Shown here: positions 58,201-64,000 of the stretch, piece after piece
Layout of the letters: every line of letters starts with the position of its first letter
How positions within the stretch are numbered: the stretch's first letter is position 1
Source of the DNA: Eutreptiella sp. 'Long Island Sound 2002'
Lineage: Eukaryota > Euglenozoa > Euglenophyceae > Eutreptiales > Eutreptiaceae
Direction of reading: 5' to 3'
NCBI GenBank assembly: GCA_964036045.1
Contig: OZ038385.1
Coordinates: 16,436,240 to 16,500,239 of the forward strand
Length of the DNA: 64,000 nt
Made by a program: the position numbers and the translations under genes
The notes under the pieces: generated by a model
Seen by the model: the letters and a program-made list of their open reading frames with translations, nothing else
The model's database searches: none
What the model was told of the DNA's origin: nothing

Positions 58201-61200
58201 TTTTGCCCCCCGCTCTGCAGCGGTGGGGGTCCCCGATGCGGCAGGGGTGAGGTAGCCAATTTGCCCACTTGTGGGCCACTTCTGATTTTGCCCCCCGCTC
58301 TGCAGCGGTGGGGATCCCCGATACGGCAGGGGTGAGGTAGCCAATTTGCCCACTTGTGGGCCACTTCTGATTTTGCCCCCCGCTCTGCAGCGGTGGGGCT
58401 CCCCGATACGGCAGGGGTGAGGTAGCCAATTTGCCCACTTGTGGGCCACTTCTGATTTTGCCCCCCGCTTTGCAGCGGTGGGGATCCCCGATACGGCAGG
58501 GGTGAGGTAGCCATTTCGCCCACTTGTGGGCCACTTCTGATTTTGCCCCCCGCTCTGAAGCGGTGGGGCTCCCCGATACGGCAGGGGTGAGGTAGCCACT
58601 TTGCCCACTTGTGGGCCACCTCTTATTTTTCCCCCCGCTCTGAAGCGGTGGGGATCCCAGATACGTCAGGGGTGAGGTAGCTATTTCGCCCACTTGTGGG
58701 CCACTTCTGATTTTGCCCCCCGCTCTGAAGCGGTGGGGCTCCCCGATACGGCAGGGGTGAGGTAACCATTTCGCCCACTTGTGGGCCACTTCTGATTTTG
58801 CCCCCCGCTCTGCAGCGGTGGGGCTCCCCGATACGGCAGAGGTGAGGTAGCCACCTTGCCCACTTGTGGGCCACTTCTGATTTTGCCCTCCGCTCTGCAG
58901 CGTTGGGGATCCCCGATGCGGCAGGGGTGAGGTAGCCAATTTGCCCACTTGTGGGCCACTTCTGATTTTGCCCCCCGCTCTGAAGCTGTGGGGCTCCCCG
59001 ATGCGGCAGGGGTGAGGTAGCCACTTTGCCCACTTGTGGGCCACCTCTTATTTTTCCCCCCGCTCTGAAGCGGTGGGGATCCCCGATACGGCAGGGGTGA
59101 GGTAGCCATTTCGCCCACTTGTGGGCCACTTCTGATTTTGCCCCCCGCTCTGAAGCGGTGGGGCTCCCCGATACGGCAGGGGTGAGGTAACCATTTCGCC
59201 CACTTGTGGGCCCCTTCTGATTTTGCCCCCCGCTCTGCAGCGGTGGGGCTCCCCGATACGGCAGAGGTGAGGTAGCCACCTTGCCCACTTGTGGGCCACT
59301 TCTGATTTTGCCCCCCGCTCTGCAGCGGTGGGGATCCCCGATGCGGCAGGGGTGAGGTAGCCAATTTGCCCACTTGTGGGCCACTTCTGATTTTGCCCCC
59401 CGCTCTGCAGCGGTGGGGGTCCCGGTACGGCAGGGGTGAGGTAGCCACTTTGCCCACTTGTGGGCCACTTCTGATTTTGCCCCCCGCTCTGCAGCGGTGG
59501 GGATCCCCGATACGGCAGGGGTGAGGTAGCCAATTTGCCCACTTGTGGGCCACTTCTGATTTTGCCCCCCGCTCTGCAGCGGTGGGGATCCCCGATACGG
59601 CAGGGGTGAGGTAGCCACTTTGCCCACTTGTGGGCCACTTCTGATTTTGCCCCCCGCTCTGAAGCGGTGGGGCTCCCCGATACGGCAGGGGTGAGGTAAC
59701 CATTTCGCCCACTTGTGGGCCCCTTCTGATTTTGCCCCCCGCTCTGCAGCGGTGGGGCTCCCTGATACGGCAGAGGTGAGTTAGCCACCTTACCCACTTG
59801 TGGGCCACTTCTGATTTTGCCCCCCGCTCTGCAGCGGTGGGGATCCCCGATGCGGCAGGGGTGAGGTAGCCAATTTGCCCACTTGTGGGCCACTTCTGAT
59901 TTTGCCCCCCGCTCTGCAGCGGTGGGGATCCCCGATACGGCAGGGGTGAGGTAGCCAATTTGCCCACTTGTGGGCCACTTCTGATTTTGCCCCCCGCTCT
60001 GCAGCGGTGGGGATCCCCGATGCGGCAGGGGTGAGGTAGCCACTTTGCCCACTTGTGGGCCACTTCTGATTTTGCCCCCCGCTCTGAAGCGGTGGGGATC
60101 CCCGATACGTCAGGGGTGAGGTAACCATTTCCCCCACTTGTGGGCCCCTTCTGATTTTGCCCCCCGCTCTGCAGCGGTGGGGCTCCCTGATACGGCAGAG
60201 GTGAGTTAGCCACCTTACCCACTTGTGGGCCACTTCTGATTTTGCCCCCCGCTCTGCAGCGGTGGGGATCCCCGATGCGGCAGGGGTGAGGTAGCCAATT
60301 TGCCCACTTGTGGGCCACTTCTGATTTTGCCCCCCGCTCTGCAGCGGTGGGGATCCCCGATACGGCAGGGGTGAGGTAGCCAATTTGCCCACTTGTGGGC
60401 CACTTCTGATTTTGCCCCCCGCTCTGCAGCGGTGGGGCTCCCCGATACGGCAGGGGTGAGGTAGCCAATTTGCCCACTTGTGGGCCACTTCTGATTTTGC
60501 CCCCCGCTCTGCAGCGGTGGGGGTCCCGGTACGGCAGGGGTGAGGTAGCCACTTTGCCCACTTGTGGGCCACTTCTGATTTTGCCCCCCGCTCTGCAGCG
60601 GTGGGGATCCCCGATACGGCAGGGGTGAGGTAGCCAATTTGCCCACTTGTGGGCCACTTCTGATTTTGCCCCCCGCTCTGCAGCGGTGGGGATCCCCGAT
60701 ACGGCAGGGGTGAGGTAGCCACTTTGCCCACTTGTGGGCCACTTCTGATTTTGCCCCCCGCTCTGCACCGGTGGGGGTCCCGGTACGGCAGGGGTGAGGT
60801 AGCCACTTTGCCCACTTGTGGGCCACTTCTGATTTTGCCCCCCGCTCTGCAGCGGTGGGGATCCCCGATACGGCAGGGGTGAGGTAGCCAATTTGCCCAC
60901 TTGTGGGCCACTTCTGATTTTGCCCCCCGCTCTGCAGCGGTGGGGATCCCCGATACGGCAGGGGTGAGGTAGCCAATTTGCCCACTTGTGGGCCACTTCT
61001 GATTTTGCCCCCCGCTCTGCAGCGGTGGGGGTCCCGGTACGGCAGGGGTGAGGTAGCCACTTTGCCCACTTGTGGGTCACTTCTGATTTTGCCCCCCGCT
61101 CTGAAGCGGTGGGGCTCCCCGATACGGCAGGGGTGAGGTAGCCAATTTGCCCACTTGTGGGCCACTTCTGATTTTGCCCCCCGCTCTGCAGCGGTGGGGA

Positions 61201-64000
61201 TCCCCGATACGGCAGGGGTGAGGTAGCCAATTTGCCCACTTGTGGGCCACTTCTGATTTTGCCCCCCGCTCTGCAGCGGTGGGGATCCCCGATACGGCAG
61301 GGGTGAGGTAGCCACTTTGCCCACTTGTGGGTCACTTCTGATTTTGCCCCCCGCTCTGAAGCGGTGGGGCTCCCCGATACGGCAGGGGTGAGGTAACCAT
61401 TTCGCCCACTTGTGGGCCCCTTCTGATTTTGCCCCCCGCTCTGCAGCGGTGGGGCTCCCTGATACGGCAGAGGTGAGTTAGCCACTTTGCCCACTTGTGG
61501 GCCACTTCTGATTTTGCCCCCCGCTCTGCAGCGGTGGGGATCCCCGATGCGGCAGGGGTGAGGTAGCCAATTTGCCCACTTGTGGGCCACTTCTGATTTT
61601 GCCCCCCGCTCTGCAGCGGTGGGGATCCCCGATACGGCAGGGGTGAGGTAGCCAATTTGCCCACTTGTGGGCCACTTCTGATTTTGCCCCCCGCTCTGCA
61701 GCGGTGGGGATCCCCGATGCGGCAGGGGTCAGGTAGCCACTTTGCCCACTTGTGGGCCACTTCTGATTTTGCCCCCCGCTCTGAAGCGGTGGGGATCCCC
61801 GATACGTCAGGGGTGAGGTAACCATTTCCCCCACTTGTGGGCCCCTTCTGATTTTGCCCCCCGCTCTGCAGCGGTGGGGCTCCCTGATACGGCAGAGGTG
61901 AGTTAGCCACCTTACCCACTTGTGGGCCACTTCTGATTTTGCCCCCCGCTCTGCAGCGGTGGGGATCCCCGATGCGGCAGGGGTGAGGTAGCCAATTTGC
62001 CCACTTGTGGGCCACTTCTGATTTTGCCCCCCGCTCTGCAGCGGTGGGGATCCCCGATACGGCAGGGGTGAGGTAGCCAATTTGCCCACTTGTGGGCCAC
62101 TTCTGATTTTGCCCCCCGCTCTGCAGCGGTGGGGCTCCCCGATACGGCAGGGGTGAGGTAGCCAATTTGCCCACTTGTGGGCCACTTCTGATTTTGCCCC
62201 CCGCTTTGCAGCGGTGGGGATCCCCGATACGGCAGGGGTGAGGTAGCCATTTCGCCCACTTGTGGGCCACTTCTGATTTTGCCCCCCGCTCTGAAGCGGT
62301 GGGGCTCCCCGATACGGCAGGGGTGGGGTAGCCACTTTGCCCACTTGTGGGCCACCTCTTATTTTCCCCCCCGCTCTGAAGCGGTGGGGATCCCAGATAC
62401 GGCAGGGGTGAGGTAGCTATTTCGCCCACTTGTGGGCCACTTCTGATTTTGCCCCCCGCTCTGAAGCGGTGGGGCTCCCCGATACGGCAGGGGTGAGGTA
62501 ACCATTTCGCCCACTTGTGGGCCACTTCTGATTTTGCCCCCCGCTCTGCAGCGGTGGGGCTCCCCGATACGGCAGAGGTGAGGTAGCCACCTTGCCCACT
62601 TGTGGGCCACTTCTGATTTTGCCCTCCGCTCTGCAGCGGTGGGGATCCCCGATGCGGCAGGGGTGAGGTAGCCAATTTGCCCACTTGTGGGCCACTTCTG
62701 ATTTTGCCCCCCGCTCTGAAGCTGTGGGGCTCCCCGATGCGGCAGGGGTGAGGTAGCCACTTTGCCCACTTGTGGGCCACTTCTGATTTTGCCCCCCGCT
62801 CTGCAGCGGTGGGGATCCCCGATACAGCAGAGGTGAGGTAGCCACTTTGCCCACTTGTGGGCCACTTCTGATTTTGCCCCCCGCTCTGCAGCGGTGGGGA
62901 TCCCCGATACGGCAGGGGTGAGGTAGCCACTTTGCCCACTTGTGGGCCACTTCTGATTTTGCCCCCCCCTCTGCAGCGGTGGGGATCCCCGATACGGCAG
63001 GGGTGAGGTAGCCACTTTGCCCACTTGTGGGCCACTTCTGATTTTGCCCCCCGCTCTGAAGCGGTGGGGATCCCCGATGCGGCAGGGGTGAGGTAGCCAA
63101 TTTGCCCACTTGTGGGCCACTTCTGATTTTGCCCCCCGCTCTGCAGCGGAGGGGATCCCCGATACGGCAGAGGTGAGGTAGCCACTTTGCCCACTTGTGG
63201 GCCACTTCTGATTTTGCCCCCCGCTCTGCACCGGTGGGGATCCCCGATACGGCAGGGGTGAGGTAGCCACTTTGCCCACTTGTGGGCCACTTCTGATTTT
63301 GCCCCCCGCTCTGCAGCGGTGGGGATCCCCGATACGGCAGGGGTGAGGTAGCCACTTTGCCCACTTGTGGGCCACTTCTGATTTTGCCCCCCGCTCTGCA
63401 GCGGTGGGGATCCCCGATACGGTAGGGGTGAGGTAGCCAATTTGCCCACTTGTGGGCCACTTCTGATTTTGCCCCCCGCTCTGAAGCGGTGGGGATCCCC
63501 GATGCGGCAGGGGTGAGGTAGCCAATTTGCCCACTTGTGGGCCACTTCTGATTTTGCCCCCCGCTCTGCAGCGGTGGGGATCCCCGATACGGTACGGGTG
63601 AGGTAGCCAATTTGCCCACTTGTGGGCCACTTCTGATTTTGCCCCCCGCTGTGAAGCGGTGGGGCTCCCCGATACGGCAGGGGTGAGGTAACCATTTCGC
63701 CCACTTGTGGGCCCCTTCTGATTTTGCCCCCCGCTCTGCAGCGGTGGGGCTCCCCGATACGGCAGAGGTGAGGTAGCCACCTTGCCCACTTGTGGGCCAC
63801 TTCTGATTTTGCCCCCCGCTCTGCAGCGGTGGGGATCCCCGATGCGGCAGGGGTGAGGTAGCCAATTTGCCCACTTGTGGGCCACTTCTGATTTTGCCCC
63901 CCGCTCTGCAGCGGTGGGGATCCCCGATACGGCAGGGGTGAGGTAGCCACTTTGCCCACTTGTGGGCCACTTCTGATTTTGCCCCCCGCTCTGCAGCGGT
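55270..64000 (+). repeat. Right-end higher-order domain marked by a GGTAACCATTT unit
   Basis: A unit subtype carrying GTAACCATTTC (mostly followed by GTGGGCCCCTTC) recurs 13 times, with AACCATT starting at 55278, 55788, 56383, 57658, 58084, 58764, 59189, 59698, 60123, 61395, 61820, 62500 and 63690. Spacings are 6, 7, 15, 5, 8, 5, 6, 5, 15, 5, 8 and 14 units, off by at most 3 nt. The recurring 5-, 6- and 8-unit spacings indicate local higher-order repeats. Confidence 0.85.

Larger units (their letters stand above)
19281..64000 (+). repeat. 85-bp satellite array, about 526 units, continues past the window
   Basis: Head-to-tail units of 85 bp repeat without interruption from 19281 to the end; 44.7 kb divided by 85 gives about 526. 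Each unit starts at CACTTCTGATTTTGCC in the phase used here. Later unit landmarks are CTGCAGCGG (25-33), GGGGATCCCC (34-43), GGGGTGAGGTAGCC (53-66) and GCCCACTTGTGGGC (72-85). Main variable positions are 27 (C/A), 38 (A/C), 47 (A/G) and 68 (C/A/T). Units are mostly above 90% identical by eye. Three dyads occur per unit: CCGCT/AGCGG with CCCC/GGGG outside it (15-37), GGGGATCCCC, and GCCCAC-TT-GTGGGC. The minus strand is open in all three frames, giving spurious frames up to 4313 codons. Function is unknown; centromeric, heterochromatic or subtelomeric satellite are the usual options for such arrays. Confidence 0.99.

Noticed and set aside
19190-64000. Dozens of very long minus-strand open frames (hundreds to 4313 codons) in the array
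   Set aside because: All are the same 85-bp unit read in three registers. They overlap each other in different frames, open mostly at GTG, run into unrelated DNA at the left edge, and carry frequent amino-acid-changing variants and 1-nt deletions.
19281-64000. CRISPR array
   Set aside because: The units are contiguous and nearly identical over their whole 85 bp, with no unique spacers, and no cas genes are present.
19281-64000. Dinoflagellate spliced-leader gene array
   Set aside because: A few units with GTAGCCATTTTG share about 12 nt with the dinoflagellate leader, but the unit consensus has GTAGCCACTTTG or GTAGCCAATTTG and lacks the rest of the leader and a following donor at the right place.

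Overview
The window looks like nuclear DNA from a eukaryote, most likely an alga. Two long intronless, GC-rich genes lie in gene-poor DNA full of homopolymer G/C runs and dispersed repeats. No operons, bacterial-type gene packing or rRNA/tRNA genes were seen. One gene encodes an organelle-type RNA-binding protein (helical repeats plus a RAP domain). It opens with a signal peptide whose predicted cleavage puts a tryptophan at +1, followed by a basic, Ala/Ser-rich stretch. That layout resembles bipartite leaders for complex (secondary) plastids, especially red-derived ones, where an aromatic residue follows the cleavage site. This is an inference, and I cannot name the species.

Layout. 1-1379: non-coding, with G-quadruplex-like runs and a hairpin. 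1380-2468 (+): acyl-protein thioesterase/carboxylesterase-family alpha/beta hydrolase with a long N-terminal extension. 2469-6784: 4.3 kb without a convincing gene; it holds a diverged dispersed repeat in two copies and two weak, stop-interrupted frames. 6785-11824 (+): the 1679-residue RAP protein. 11825-19131: 7.3 kb without a convincing gene; it holds poly-C/poly-G runs, short inverted repeats, a CA-rich stretch and a small diverged repeat pair. 19132-19210: two strong inverted repeats side by side at the edge of the satellite. 19281-64000: one uninterrupted tandem array of an 85-bp unit, about 526 copies, running off the right end. It makes up 70% of the window.

The array is the main discovery. 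Its unit is open in all three frames of the minus strand. Because 85 = 3x28+1, each reading frame cycles through all three registers, giving illusory ORFs of up to 4313 codons. The common unit polymorphisms are amino-acid changing in most or all registers, so this is satellite DNA and not a giant repeat protein. The array has layered history: a 47-unit (3994-bp) almost perfect tandem duplication, 15- and 25-unit duplications, mosaic copies about 30 kb apart, and a right half with many more 1-nt deletions than the left half. Each unit carries three dyad-symmetric elements, a GATC site and, on the plus strand, a branch-point/acceptor/donor-like arrangement. Two units (170 bp) approximate one nucleosome repeat.

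The two genes share a strand but are 4.3 kb apart and show no sign of working together beyond a possible common organelle or endomembrane destination.
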